Below, one piece after another: positions 44,160 to 53,535 of a DNA stretch of 64,000 bases (the first letter of the stretch is position 1; each line of letters begins with the position of its first letter). The DNA is from JAYYZW01 sp965217605 (GTDB taxonomy: Bacteria > Pseudomonadota > Gammaproteobacteria > Ga0077536). The position numbers were made by a program, and so were the translations under genes. The notes under the pieces are model-generated. The model was not told the DNA's origin and ran no database searches. It saw only the letters and a program-made list of their open reading frames with translations. The stretch covers positions 62,001 through 126,000 of the forward strand of contig CBDCJB010000007.1 in the NCBI GenBank assembly GCA_965217605.1, given 5' to 3'.

Positions 44160-44581
44160 GCGATCAATCCGTCCGGATAATCCGGGAACAGGTCAATATC
44201 GTCGGGCAACTTGAGCCACGGCTGCCCGCTCGAACACCAAAGCGAGAACGCCGGCTTGATGCGGCTCTTGTCGTCGACCGTACCCCCCATCATCGAGCGG
44301 ATTTGGGGATAACGATCCAGCGTAACCATCACCGCCGAGCCGCAGGTCGGACAGAAATGCCGGGACAGGCCGCTACCGTCGTCGGCACGGGCCTCGAAGG
44401 TCTTGAGTTCACCCTGCTCTATGGTGACGCTCTCTTTGGCGAAAACCATTGCAATGAGAAAGGCCGAGCCCGATTGCCGCTGGCAACGATGACACTGACA
44501 CAATCCGATACTGTCCGGTTCTCCCTCGCAGCGATAGCGGACCGCGCCGCACAGACAACCACCGGTTAAGGCATTACTCAT
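44156..44581 (-). CDS. GFA-family protein (glutathione-dependent formaldehyde-activating-like)
   Basis: A 141-residue zinc-binding protein of the GFA/CENP-V family. Cysteine motifs are GGCLCGAVRYRC, LCQCHRCQRQSG and FCPTCGSAV, the expected two-zinc pattern. Enzymes of this fold are best known from Gfa, but most members have no proven activity. ATG 44581 gives the standard length. A longer frame upstream to 44995 has no family match. Confidence 0.88.
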   Translation of the reverse strand: MSNALTGGCLCGAVRYRCEGEPDSIGLCQCHRCQRQSGSAFLIAMVFAKESVTIEQGELKTFEARADDGSGLSRHFCPTCGSAVMVTLDRYPQIRSMMGGTVDDKSRIKPAFSLWCSSGQPWLKLPDDIDLFPDYPDGLIA

Positions 44582-44728
44582 GGCAAGCTCCGATGTACGC
44601 CAAACGTCCGGCGCACGATACCGCCGTCGTTCAGTGAATGGAATCGTTTCATCGACAATGCCTTGCCCTTCTCCGTGCGGGTCACTATGTTGGCGTGTCC
44701 TAACACGATACGTGCCCACTTCTAGACG

Positions 44729-45616
44729 ATGAGAACCGATATTGAATTCGATGCGGACGGTACGACGCTCCGCGGCTGGCTGTACCTGCCCGAGTCCGGT
44801 AGCGCGCCGCATCCCACGATCGTGATGGCACACGGGTTTTCCGCCGTCAAGGAAATGGGCCTGGACGCCTACGCCGAGGTCTTTGCGACAGCGGGACTGG
44901 CTGCGATCGTGTACGACAATCGCAATCTCGGCGCGAGTGACGGCGAACCGCGTTTTGAGATCGACCCCGTCGCCCAGATGCGCGATTACGGGCACGCGAT
45001 CACCTATGCGGGCGCTCTCGACGATGTCGACGAGAATCGGATCGGCGTTTGGGGAACGAGTTATACGGGCGGCCTCGTCTTGATCGTCGCCGCGGTCGAT
45101 CGCCGGGTGAAATGCGTCGTCAGCCAGGTCCCCTATCTACACGGCTTGGAAACGATGGAACAGGTCACGCCGCTCGAAGCCATCAAGGGTGTCTATCGCC
45201 TGATCGACGAGGAGCGGCGATCGCGAGCGGCCGGTAATCCACCGAATACCATCCCGGTCTACATCGATGACCCCACGAAGCCGCCAAGCTCCGCTGGACG
45301 CTTGACTGCGGCGTTCTTTGATAAGTACTTGTCCGATGGCGTCGCATGGGACAACCAATTTACCGTGCGTTCGCTCGAGCTGCGTCTCGAATACGACGCC
45401 GTATCGTTTATCGACCGTGTCAGCCCCACCCCGCTCTTGATGATCGTGGCCAGCGACGACAACATCACCCCGACCGGAATCGCGCTCAGCGCATACGAAC
45501 GCGCACTCGCGCCGAAAAAGTTGGTGATGATCGATGGACATCACTACCGGGCTTACCTCGATGCGTTCGACGCGAGCAGCACCGCGGCGCGCGACTGGTA
45601 CGTGGCGCACCTGTGA
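44729..45616 (+). CDS. Alpha/beta hydrolase
   Basis: A 295-residue alpha/beta-hydrolase. The oxyanion region is IVMAHGFSAVKEMGLDAYAEVFATAGLAAIVYDNRNLGASDG. The nucleophile elbow is GVWGTSYTGGLV, with Ser in GxSxGG. The late acid lies in LLMIVASDDNITP and the His in MIDGHHYRAYLD. This arrangement resembles the acetyl-xylan-esterase-like, polyketide-type hydrolases of the YcjY/UF00561 type. Substrate unknown. It starts a plus-strand run with the oxygenase-like gene (45662) and nitroreductase (46526), perhaps a small catabolic operon. Confidence 0.87.
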   Translation: MRTDIEFDADGTTLRGWLYLPESGSAPHPTIVMAHGFSAVKEMGLDAYAEVFATAGLAAIVYDNRNLGASDGEPRFEIDPVAQMRDYGHAITYAGALDDVDENRIGVWGTSYTGGLVLIVAAVDRRVKCVVSQVPYLHGLETMEQVTPLEAIKGVYRLIDEERRSRAAGNPPNTIPVYIDDPTKPPSSAGRLTAAFFDKYLSDGVAWDNQFTVRSLELRLEYDAVSFIDRVSPTPLLMIVASDDNITPTGIALSAYERALAPKKLVMIDGHHYRAYLDAFDASSTAARDWYVAHL

Positions 45617-45661
45617 TAGGCTCGACGCATTACAAGCCTGAGATTCAAGAGAGCTGGCCCA

Positions 45662-46502
45662 GTGAATGAGACCCATACTACCGTAGAAGGGCAGGTTGCC
45701 TATCTAACGCAGACCGAAGGGCGCGCGCACCATCTGATCTATCCGCCGTCGAGCGGGCGCAAGATGGTTCGGCCTGCGCAGACATATCAAATCATGCGCA
45801 TAACCGACGCGCGTACGCTTAAACCGCCGCCGAGCTTGGACACCGCTGGATTCGAACTCTGTCCACATCGCTCAGCCATGCAGGATTTTTATGACGACGA
45901 TGCGGTACGCGATCGCTATTACCCCGAAGTTATTGAACTATTGAAGGACGCGACCGGTGCACTCGATGTCCTGGTCTTCGATCACAATCAGCGCAGTGCG
46001 CGCGGCGCAGGGACAACATGGCGTGCGAGCGCCGGTAGACGCAGCGCATAACGATTACACGCCGAACTCCGGGCCGAAGCGATCGGGTGAAATCCTCGAA
46101 GACGCGGGTCAAACCGACTTGGGCAGACACCGGCTCGCGCTCATCAACGTATGGCGTCCGATCATCGGTCCCGTACAGGATGTCCCGCTCGCCGTGTGCG
46201 ATGCACGCAGCATTGTGCCGGAGGATTTCATCGAGACCGACATCCACCACTTCGGCGAGGATGACCTCGAGCACCCTCGGCACAGCGGCATGATCTATTC
46301 GTTAACCCACAATCCACGGCATCAGTGGCACTACGTCTCCAACATGCAGACCGATGAGGTGCTGCTGCTCAAGAACTGGGATTCCCTGGACGATGGGCGG
46401 GCGCGCTTCACGCCGCACACCGGCTTCAAGAACCCACATTCACCGGACGGCGCCGTGCCGCGTGAAAGTATCGAGGTCCGCACACTCGTCGTTTACCCCT
46501 GA
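45662..46502 (+). pseudogene. CmcJ/NvfI-family oxygenase-like protein, frameshifted
   Basis: The first frame (45662-46051) gives the N-terminus with YLTQTEGRAHHLIYPPSSG and DVLVFDHNQRSA. The second frame gives VRAPVDAAHNDYTPNSGPKR, then LINVWRPIIGPVQDVPLAVCDARSI, WHYVSNMQTDEVLLLKNWDSLDDGRARFTPHTGF and a final IEVRTLVVYP. Together this is a complete CmcJ-type protein of about 280 residues; the metal-ligand-like H..D (AAHNDYT) and the later H are present. The shift lies near 45990-46010 in a CGCGCGG-rich stretch, so error or real loss are both possible. Confidence 0.78.
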
Positions 46503-46525
46503 CCCCTCCGAAACCGAGAATCAAG

Positions 46526-47176
46526 ATGGACTTAATGGAAGCAATGCGAACGACGCACGCCTGCCGCGAGTACAAAACGGATCCCGTGCCGGACGCGCTA
46601 TTACTCAAGGTCCTGAACGGCGCGCGCTGGGCGCCGAGCGGATCGAACAAACAACCCGTGACCTTTTTGATTGTGAAGGATCCGGCTAAACGCCAGGCGC
46701 TTCACGACCTCTATCAGCCCATCTGGGAAGGCTTGATGCAGAAATACCAGTCGGGCGACGCCAAATCGGGATTCCGCCCGGGCTTCCTGGAGCGCGTCGA
46801 TTACTTCGCGAGGCACCTGGCCGAGGTGCCGGTCATGATCGTCGTCTGGGTCGCGATCGACGCCATCACGGCCGTCGATGCGAACCTGGGGCGCCTGACG
46901 GTCTCGGGCGGCGCGTCGATTTATCCCGCCGTTCAGAACTTGATGCTGGCCGCGCGTAACGAAGGGCTGGGCACGGCGCTAACCACCATTCTCTGCCTCG
47001 TTGAACCGGAGGTGAAGAATGTACTCGGCATTCCTGACGCCACCGCCACCACGGCAATGATCACGCTCGGCTGGCCGGATAAACCGTTTCCGAAAAAGCT
47101 TTACCGCCGGCCGCTGCAGGATATTGCCTTTCTGGATACCTACGGCGTCGTCATGCCGGGCACGGAGACCGTCTGA
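46526..47176 (+). CDS. Nitroreductase-family FMN protein
   Basis: A 216-residue FMN-dependent reductase fold. Visible motifs are AMRTTHACREYKTDPVPDALLLKVLNGARWAPSGSNKQP at the N-terminus (phosphate binding through THACREY and SGSNKQPV), the central VDANLGRLTVSGGASIYPAVQNLMLAARNEGLGTALTT, and C-terminal TLGWPDKPFPKKLYRRPLQDI. These are standard for the NfsA/NfnB-like superfamily. It follows the oxygenase-like gene by 23 bp. Substrate cannot be told. Confidence 0.9.
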   Translation: MDLMEAMRTTHACREYKTDPVPDALLLKVLNGARWAPSGSNKQPVTFLIVKDPAKRQALHDLYQPIWEGLMQKYQSGDAKSGFRPGFLERVDYFARHLAEVPVMIVVWVAIDAITAVDANLGRLTVSGGASIYPAVQNLMLAARNEGLGTALTTILCLVEPEVKNVLGIPDATATTAMITLGWPDKPFPKKLYRRPLQDIAFLDTYGVVMPGTETV

Positions 47177-47357
47177 CGCTCGATCAAGCCTTTCTCAATC
47201 CCGCGCTCCAAGCGACCGTGAACCTCGCCGTCTAACACAGGGCCGCCAACTCGTCCAGTGCCCGACGACTTGTAAGTCGTTTGTAGGTCCGAATTTCCGA
47301 TTCCCTCCACGACGCTTCCTGGTGATGCAAGTTGAATCCGTCTGGGACGGCATTACC

Positions 47358-47492
47358 ATGAAGAAATTGATGTTCGTCGTTTCGTTAGCGTTCGTCGTCT
47401 CCTGCAGTCACGTATCGGATGTCGCCCTATTTGACGAACCCGACCCATGTGTTGATCTGATCATCGAAATTTGGGACCCGGATATCTTCTAG
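47358..47492 (+). CDS. Small predicted lipoprotein, 44 aa
   Basis: The ORF starts MKKLMFVVSLAFVVSCSH, a complete lipoprotein signal peptide with lipobox FVVSC (Cys 16). It leaves a short acidic mature peptide ending EIWDPDIF. It lies 33 bp before another lipoprotein-like ORF. No family recognised; the clear signal peptide makes it likely to be real. The 180 bases before it hold no feature I can name. Confidence 0.55.
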   Translation: MKKLMFVVSLAFVVSCSHVSDVALFDEPDPCVDLIIEIWDPDIF

Positions 47493-47525
47493 GCACCCAT
47501 CGATGTTGCAGCGGAGGAAAAACAA

Positions 47526-47830
47526 ATGCCTATACTTTTAGGAAGGAAACGCGATTTCCACATCATGCTTTGTATGCTCATAATAGGGTGCACAGGATGC
47601 GCTTTGACGCCACAGAAAATAGAGATCAAACCGCAACTTCAAGTGGCGAAGACCAGGCCCGTTGGAGAGGACCGGGAAGTATCCGTAGTCGTCGTCGACC
47701 TCCGCCCGAGCGACATTATCGGAAATCGAGGTTTGACGAGAACGCTGCTCACGTCAATACGGCAATGTCGGGTGCGCTCAACGCCTTGCTTGCTGATCGC
47801 GAATTGATTAGCTGCCTGACTGGAAACTGA
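47526..47830 (+). pseudogene. YajG-like lipoprotein, apparently frameshifted
   Basis: The ATG at 47526 gives a lipoprotein signal (MLIIGCTGCAL), then QKIEIKPQL and VSVVVVDLRPSDIIGNRG. That last segment has the typical YajG-family D.RPS..IG.RG form. After about 47730 the frame gives unlikely sequence and stops at 47807. Another frame offers TAMSGALNALLADREL before a stop at 47830, which fits the helical continuation of the family. So the gene probably carries one frame change, and even then is shorter than the usual 190 residues. Confidence 0.5.
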
Positions 47831-47863
47831 AGGGACCGCGTGTAGTACCAGCGCCTAATTCAA

Positions 47864-49120
47864 ATGTCAGGTCTAGCCATACATCGCTTTTCGTTCGCCT
47901 CGCCACTCGAAGCGGCGTTGCGTTCCCTCTGCTACACCTTTCTGTCACACATTGAATACGGGCATTTGAGGATGACGGATCCAGAGGGCCGGACGTTCAC
48001 GTTCGGTCGAATTCGATCCCAGCCATCAGCTCGAATAAAAATCAATAATCCGGATTTCTATCGCCGTGTAGCTGTCGACGGCACCCTCGGCTTTGGCGAG
48101 AGTTACATGGAAGGATGGTGGAACGCCGAGGATGGAAAGCTCATGGATAGTGTGGCGATCTTTCTGATGAACAATCTCCATCAACGTGCGCGGATCAACC
48201 CGCTACTCAAGCTCTGGATTCTGAAACAACGATCGTTTAATCGTGCTACCCGTGTTTTCAGTAAGCGCAACGTGGTTAGCCACTACGATGCAGGAAATGA
48301 TCTGTACGAACGGTTTTTAGATGAGAACATGACCTATTCCTGCGGGTACCAGAAGCATCCAAGCGATTCCATCGAGCAAATGCAAAACCAGAAGCATGAT
48401 CTGATCTGCCGCAAATTGGGATTGAGGGCGGGTGAGCATATCGTAGACCTGGGTTGCGGGTTCGCAACCATGCTCATTTATGCCGCCACGCACTACGGCG
48501 TAACGGGTTTAGGCGTAACGCTGAGCGAGGAGCAACTGCGCTGGGGCGAACGGAAAATAGCGGAATTGGGCCTGTCAGACAGGATCTCGCTGGAGTTGAA
48601 GGACTATCGAGACCTTACCGGCACGTTCGACAAAGTCGTTTCCATCGGGATGATCGAACATGTCTATGACGAGGGCTACGAAGGCTTCATGGACAAGGTC
48701 GCATCCCTCCTTCCACAAGGTGGTGTTGCCCTCCTGCATACAATCGGCTCAACAGAAAGCTTGAGCTACCATTGTGATCCATGGATCAACAAGCACATCT
48801 TTCCCGGTGGCCGCATACCCCGCCTGGAAGAGCTGGCAAAGGCCGCTCGCGAGGCCAACCTGACTGTTGGCCACGTGGAAAACTTGAAACTCCACTATGC
48901 CGAAACGCTCCGGCATTGGGATGAAAAGTTCCGTGCTAACCGGGATGCAATCCGCGCTGCGGGCCGCTATGACGAAGTTTTTCTACGCAAATGGGATTAC
49001 TACCTTCAGGCCTGCGAGGCGGCGTTCCGTTATGGCAGACTCCAACTCAATCAGTTGCTGTGCAGCAAGGGCGACCGCTGGACGCTGCCGATGCGTCTGG
49101 ATTTCGTGGAACCGCGGTGA
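47864..49120 (+). CDS. cfa: Cyclopropane-fatty-acyl-phospholipid synthase-like methyltransferase
   Basis: A 418-residue protein. The N-terminal segment, with FYRRVAVDGTLGFGESYMEGWWN, is the lipid-binding region of CFA synthases. The C-terminal methyltransferase has YDAGNDLYERFLDENMTYSCGY, the SAM motif VDLGCGFATMLIYAA, GLGVTLSEEQLRWGERKI and IGMIEHVYDEGYEGFMDKV. Length and order match CFA synthase (about 380-430). It probably adds a methylene group to unsaturated membrane lipids. The symbol reflects family likeness. Confidence 0.88.
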   Translation: MSGLAIHRFSFASPLEAALRSLCYTFLSHIEYGHLRMTDPEGRTFTFGRIRSQPSARIKINNPDFYRRVAVDGTLGFGESYMEGWWNAEDGKLMDSVAIFLMNNLHQRARINPLLKLWILKQRSFNRATRVFSKRNVVSHYDAGNDLYERFLDENMTYSCGYQKHPSDSIEQMQNQKHDLICRKLGLRAGEHIVDLGCGFATMLIYAATHYGVTGLGVTLSEEQLRWGERKIAELGLSDRISLELKDYRDLTGTFDKVVSIGMIEHVYDEGYEGFMDKVASLLPQGGVALLHTIGSTESLSYHCDPWINKHIFPGGRIPRLEELAKAAREANLTVGHVENLKLHYAETLRHWDEKFRANRDAIRAAGRYDEVFLRKWDYYLQACEAAFRYGRLQLNQLLCSKGDRWTLPMRLDFVEPR

Positions 49121-49161
49121 GCCGCACGCCGTTGCAGGGCGTCCGTGGCCGCGCTCCAACC

Positions 49162-50241
49162 TCAGGCCGCGCTCTCTATACCCCAGCTCTTGACCTCGGG
49201 CAGCACTTCCTTTCCGATCAGTCGCATGCTCTTCTCGACTTCATCGAAAGGCAGTCCGGCATAGCTCAATATCAGCATCAATTCGAAGTCGCCGACCACC
49301 TCGCGCCGTTTCTCGAGCTTGTCCAGGATCTGTTGCGGCGTGCCGCAGGCCTGCACGTTTACGAAATCGGCGAGCGCCTGCTCCTTACCGGCCGCTTTGA
49401 GAATATCGACGGCCGCGGCGTAGGCTTCGTAGCCTTTGGTTTCACGGTGGTAGTCATCGAGGAACTCGTAGTGTTCGAGTACCGAGAGGTAATACTCGGC
49501 GACGTATTTGTTCGCCATCGCCTCGGCCCGCCCCGCGTCCTTGTCACAGTACGCGATGTCGATAATGACCGGTGGCGGCGCCGCACGCTTGTGCACCTTC
49601 TCGAACTCGGCGCGGAAGGTCTCGACACCCGGCACGTGATTCTCGATCTCGAACTGCAGAAAGAACATCATGTTGAGGCCCAACCCCGCGACGACGGGGA
49701 CGGTTTCGGGCGACATCGCAACGCCGTACAGACGTCCCTCGAAACTCCGGCCCGGGCGCGGGCGGATCTCGGTGCGCTTCTGAGGATAGAACGGGCCGTC
49801 GCCTTCGATGAAGCCCGTCTCCAACGCTTTTACGATCATGGGAGCCGCCTCGTTGAAACGCGGCCGCGCCTCTTCCATATCGATGCCGAAGGATTCGTAT
49901 TCCATGCGCGCTAGACCGCGGCCGATGCCGTAGACGACGCGCCCGTCGCATAGCGCATCGAGCATGGAAAGCTTCTCGGCGACGCGAATGGGTTGGTTCC
50001 ACGGTAGGATGACGGCAGCAGTGCCCAACTTGATCTTCGACGTGCGTGCGGCGACCCAGGTGAGCGCCTGCAGGTTGTCCGGAATCATGGAGTAGGAGTC
50101 GAAGTGGTGCTCGGCCGACCAGCACACGTCGAAGCCGCACGCCTCAGTGAGCTCCGCCAGGTGCATTTCCTTCTTGACCATTTCAGTGTCGCTCATGCCC
50201 GTGTGGGCGTTCTGGAACACCATCAGGTATCCGGTCTGCAT
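49162..50241 (-). CDS. LLM-class flavin-dependent oxidoreductase
   Basis: A 359-residue luciferase-like monooxygenase (TIM barrel). Features are LTEACGFDVCWSAEHHFDSYSMIPDNLQALTWVAARTSKIKLGTAAVILPWNQPIRVAEKLSMLDALCDGRVVYGIGRG, in which EHHF and GIGRG are family hallmarks for flavin binding. A C-terminal helical region with QACGTPQQILDKLEKRREVVGDFELML follows. It needs a separate flavin reductase. The substrate is not evident. Confidence 0.92.
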   Translation of the reverse strand: MQTGYLMVFQNAHTGMSDTEMVKKEMHLAELTEACGFDVCWSAEHHFDSYSMIPDNLQALTWVAARTSKIKLGTAAVILPWNQPIRVAEKLSMLDALCDGRVVYGIGRGLARMEYESFGIDMEEARPRFNEAAPMIVKALETGFIEGDGPFYPQKRTEIRPRPGRSFEGRLYGVAMSPETVPVVAGLGLNMMFFLQFEIENHVPGVETFRAEFEKVHKRAAPPPVIIDIAYCDKDAGRAEAMANKYVAEYYLSVLEHYEFLDDYHRETKGYEAYAAAVDILKAAGKEQALADFVNVQACGTPQQILDKLEKRREVVGDFELMLILSYAGLPFDEVEKSMRLIGKEVLPEVKSWGIESAA

Positions 50242-50307
50242 GTGTGATCTCCCGTTAAGATTTAACGTTCGGACTCGCCGCGGCGGGGTCGCAACTCGAT
50301 TGCCAGA

Positions 50308-51051
50308 TTACCGTAAATTCCCGGTCCGGTCGCGTTGAAACGCGGCGTAAATCGTGCACGACGAGGATTCGCCGGAATACGGATTCGAAAAATCGACGAC
50401 TTCGGCGCGCGACGCTGCGAAGACGTCGCCGAGCACGCGCTCGAATTCAACATCAGGTGGATCGTTCGACCATAACGCGAAGACCCCACCGGGACGCAGT
50501 AACCGCTCCAGCCCGCGAAGTCCGGCGGACGTGTAAAACGCGCGGTTTCGATCCCGCAGAACGTGGCGCGGCGAATGGTCGATATCGACGAGCACGGCGT
50601 CATAGCGGCGCCCTGCATCGAGCGGGTCGAAACCATCCGCGCCGGGCGCGGCCAAGGCTAAGAAGTCACCGTGGACCATACGGCAGCGCGAGTCCGACGT
50701 TAGGCGCCGGCCGAGTGGGACCAGGCCGTTTCGATGCCATGCGATTACCGCTTCGAGCGCTTCGACGACGATGAGCGTATCGACGGAGCGGTGATTGAGC
50801 ACAGCATCAGCGGTAAAACCGAGACCGAGGCCGCCCACTGCGACGTCAATGCGTGTCTTGTCGAGCATGCCGAGCGCGATGTCGGCGAGCGCGATTTCGC
50901 CGGCCGTAAACAGGCTCGACATCAGGAAATCATCGTCGAGCTTGACTTCGAATACGTCCCGGTTGCTCGCCATCGGCTCGCGTCTGCGCCGCAAGATCAA
51001 TTCACCGAGCGGTGTTTGCTGATAATCCAGCTCCTCGAAGTTAGCGCTCAA
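50308..51051 (-). CDS. Spermidine synthase-like protein
   Basis: A protein of about 247 residues of the spermidine synthase-like family. It opens with FEELDYQQTPLGELILRRRRE, then has VGGLGLGFTADAVL (a Rossmann SAM site), IVVEALEAVIAWHR, YDAVLVDIDHSPRH with the acidic catalytic position, and LRPGGVFALWSNDPPD. A TTG at 51051 fits the family start; no ATG exists before MASNRDV. A longer frame to 51213 reads through the neighbouring ytoQ-like gene out of frame. True aminopropyl transfer is not certain, since many members of this family have other roles. Confidence 0.8.
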   Translation of the reverse strand: MSANFEELDYQQTPLGELILRRRREPMASNRDVFEVKLDDDFLMSSLFTAGEIALADIALGMLDKTRIDVAVGGLGLGFTADAVLNHRSVDTLIVVEALEAVIAWHRNGLVPLGRRLTSDSRCRMVHGDFLALAAPGADGFDPLDAGRRYDAVLVDIDHSPRHVLRDRNRAFYTSAGLRGLERLLRPGGVFALWSNDPPDVEFERVLGDVFAASRAEVVDFSNPYSGESSSCTIYAAFQRDRTGNLR

Positions 51052-51068
51052 AACGAAGCCTGCCGCAG

Positions 51069-51509
51069 TTACGCCGAAGTCACGTAATTGAGGATCTCGA
51101 CGACCTGCTCCGGCGTCTGGGCCCACGCCATGGCGGCGGCATCGACCTCTTTCAAAGGATGAATGATGTCTTCGGCATGGAGCGTGATGTAGGGCTTGCC
51201 CACAGCGGCGCAATAGCCCGCGTCAAACGCCGCATTCCACTGCTTGTACTTGTCGCCGAAGCGCACGACCGCGAGATCGCATCGTTCGATCAGCGTCTTG
51301 GTGCGGATCCCGTTGACCTTCGACGATTTGTGATCCCGCCAGAAGTTGCGATTCTCCCCGCCGAGGACATCGCCTGCAGCGTCACTCGCCGCGTGATCGG
51401 TTACCGCGGATGTGAACGAGACGGGCAAGTCATTTTCCAACGCGCCTCGCTCAATCTGACGGCGCCAGTCTGTATGGATTTCCCCGGACAAATAGATGAC
51501 CCAATTCAT
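51069..51509 (-). CDS. ytoQ: YtoQ-family protein
   Basis: A 146-residue small protein matching the YtoQ family: VIYLSGEIHTDWRRQI, FTSAVTDHAASDAAGDVLGGE, FWRDHKSSKVNGIRTKTLIERCDLAVVRFGDKYKQWNAAFDAGYCAAVGKPYI and a final LNYVTSA. The fold is related to nucleoside 2-deoxyribosyltransferase-like proteins; no function is established. It is 17 bp upstream of the spermidine-synthase-like gene on the same strand. Confidence 0.9.
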   Translation of the reverse strand: MNWVIYLSGEIHTDWRRQIERGALENDLPVSFTSAVTDHAASDAAGDVLGGENRNFWRDHKSSKVNGIRTKTLIERCDLAVVRFGDKYKQWNAAFDAGYCAAVGKPYITLHAEDIIHPLKEVDAAAMAWAQTPEQVVEILNYVTSA

Positions 51510-51567
51510 AAGCAGCCCCGCTCTCGTTGATGAAATCGGCCCCGAAGCCTAACAGATCGCGCTGCGA

Positions 51568-53535
51568 TTACAGCAAGACGAGGCTCAAGCCCGGCAGCGC
51601 GATCAGACATAAGGTCACCCCCAGCATCATGAGCGTAAACGGGATGGCGCCGATGAAGATGTCGTTCAGGGATATCGATTGATCGTCGAGCGCAGATTTG
51701 ATCGCGAATACGCTCAAGCCCAAAGGCGGCGTCAATAATCCGATCTCGACGCCGATGACGGTGATGATCCCGAACCAGATCAAGTTACCGTCGAGTTCGA
51801 TCACGGCCGGCACCGCCAACGGCACCATGATTAAGAGTATGGACGTCGAATCGAGCACCATGCCGAGTACGATCAAAATCGCGAGGTAACCCAGCGCGTA
51901 GCCCGTGAGGCCAAGGCCTGCATCGGCAACCAGCGCGCCGACCTGCCCGGGGATACCGGACAGGGTCAACATCATCCCGAACGCGGACGCCGCGACGATC
52001 AAAAACAGGATCGACGCGGAGGTCCCGGCCGCGTCGAAGAACAAGCGCGCGAGTTGCCCGAATCTCACGCGTCTCATGATCAATGCGATCAGAAACGCGA
52101 ACAGCGAGCCGACCGCGCCCGCTTCGGTAGGGGTGAACACACCGGCGTAGATACCGCCGAGCACGATGACGATCAAAACCGTTACCGGGATCGCTTTGCG
52201 CACGGCGATCGACGCATTGATGTCCGGATCACCGGCCACTTCCGCATTTTGCGAGATCGCAAAACGCGGCTTGAGCCAGGCCACCACGACAACCGTAAGC
52301 GCGAATACGCTCGACAACAGCAAACCGGGAATGATCGCGGCGACGAACAGCGCATTGATGGATACCTCGGCGACCAAGCCGTAAATGATCAAGAGCAGGC
52401 TGGGGGGGATCAGCATGCCGAGTACCGAGGAGCCCGCGACGAGTCCGACCGCAAAGCGCGGCGTGAAGCCGTGTTCGATCAAGGGCGGTACGGCGACCTT
52501 GCTGAAGATCGCGGCCGAAGCGATCGAGATCCCGGTGATGGCGGCAAACACCGCATTCGCGGCCACGGTGGCCACCCCGAGGCCACCCTTGAGCTTGCGC
52601 AGGCACCAGTGCGCGGCCTGCAGGCTGTCACGCCCGATATCGGCGGCCCCGACGATGAGCCCCATCAGCACGAACAAGGGCACGGCCGCGAATACGTAAG
52701 AGAATACGGCGTCACTGGCCGCGAGCCCGAGGCCGGCGACGGCGATGGCGGCGCTACCCTTGATGGCGCCGATACCGAGCACGGCCGCGCTCATCAACGC
52801 GAACGCGACCGGCATCCCAGTATAGAGCAACACGAACATGACGGCTATCGACAAACCACCAGCCACGCTCCGCGAATCGACGAACGCGTAGAGCACGGGA
52901 ATCAATGCAAACAACGCGCATACGGCAATCCACGCGGCCAGGCCCCGAGCTGGGCGAACGCTTGATTTGAGATAGCGGTGTAAGGCCCCGATATCCGATC
53001 CGGTAGCGCGCAGCGAAAACACCGCGACCAACAGTGCACCCACGATCACCGCGAGCTTCGCCGGCCACACGGGTGCGGTAAAGTCCCCTTCGACACCGAG
53101 GAATTCCGCATCACGCCATGCCCGTAGTAAATTCGGCCAGGTCGCGGCGAGAATGCTCGCAGAGAGGAGTGCGGCGGTGGCATGGAAGACCGTCTCGAGC
53201 GCGATTCCTATGACATGCGAACGCGGATCGAACCATCGCGACATGAGGCCCGCGCGGATCAGGCCGCCCGCCACATACAGCTGGCCGACGGTGAGAAAGA
53301 CGATCGACGGAATCGAGATCGCGACGATTTCGGGTACACCGCGCAAGGGCCGATCGAACAAGCTTCGGCTCGCAATATCGGCGTTTATCAAGAGGACGAT
53401 CGCAGCGATCACGAGCGCCGACCCAACCGCGAACGCGGCCGCGACTTGATGGCCGGCGGATCCCGTGCCCGCGATCGATTCGGGTATTGGCGCAGATTCG
53501 GAACTCAAGGCGATATCATCGATCGATCGTCTCAT
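51568..53535 (-). CDS. TRAP transporter permease with fused DctQ and DctM subunits
   Basis: A 655-residue membrane protein. Residues about 30-180 form the four-helix DctQ-like part (DIASRSLFDRPLRGVPEIVAISIP). Residues about 200-655 form the DctM part (YTGMPVAFALMSAAVLG, VFAAVPLFVLMGLIVGAADIG, NAVFAAITGISIASAAIFSKVAVPPLIEHG, VAGSSVLGMLIPPSLLLIIYG). Fused QM permeases occur in a minority of TRAP systems. It overlaps the end of the binding-protein gene by 20 bp, so the two are translated from one transcript. Confidence 0.9.
   Translation of the reverse strand: MRRSIDDIALSSESAPIPESIAGTGSAGHQVAAAFAVGSALVIAAIVLLINADIASRSLFDRPLRGVPEIVAISIPSIVFLTVGQLYVAGGLIRAGLMSRWFDPRSHVIGIALETVFHATAALLSASILAATWPNLLRAWRDAEFLGVEGDFTAPVWPAKLAVIVGALLVAVFSLRATGSDIGALHRYLKSSVRPARGLAAWIAVCALFALIPVLYAFVDSRSVAGGLSIAVMFVLLYTGMPVAFALMSAAVLGIGAIKGSAAIAVAGLGLAASDAVFSYVFAAVPLFVLMGLIVGAADIGRDSLQAAHWCLRKLKGGLGVATVAANAVFAAITGISIASAAIFSKVAVPPLIEHGFTPRFAVGLVAGSSVLGMLIPPSLLLIIYGLVAEVSINALFVAAIIPGLLLSSVFALTVVVVAWLKPRFAISQNAEVAGDPDINASIAVRKAIPVTVLIVIVLGGIYAGVFTPTEAGAVGSLFAFLIALIMRRVRFGQLARLFFDAAGTSASILFLIVAASAFGMMLTLSGIPGQVGALVADAGLGLTGYALGYLAILIVLGMVLDSTSILLIMVPLAVPAVIELDGNLIWFGIITVIGVEIGLLTPPLGLSVFAIKSALDDQSISLNDIFIGAIPFTLMMLGVTLCLIALPGLSLVLL

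Noticed and set aside
52054..52965. A 303-codon plus-strand ORF
   Set aside because: Antisense shadow of the fused TRAP permease, of biased R/D/H composition with no family features.
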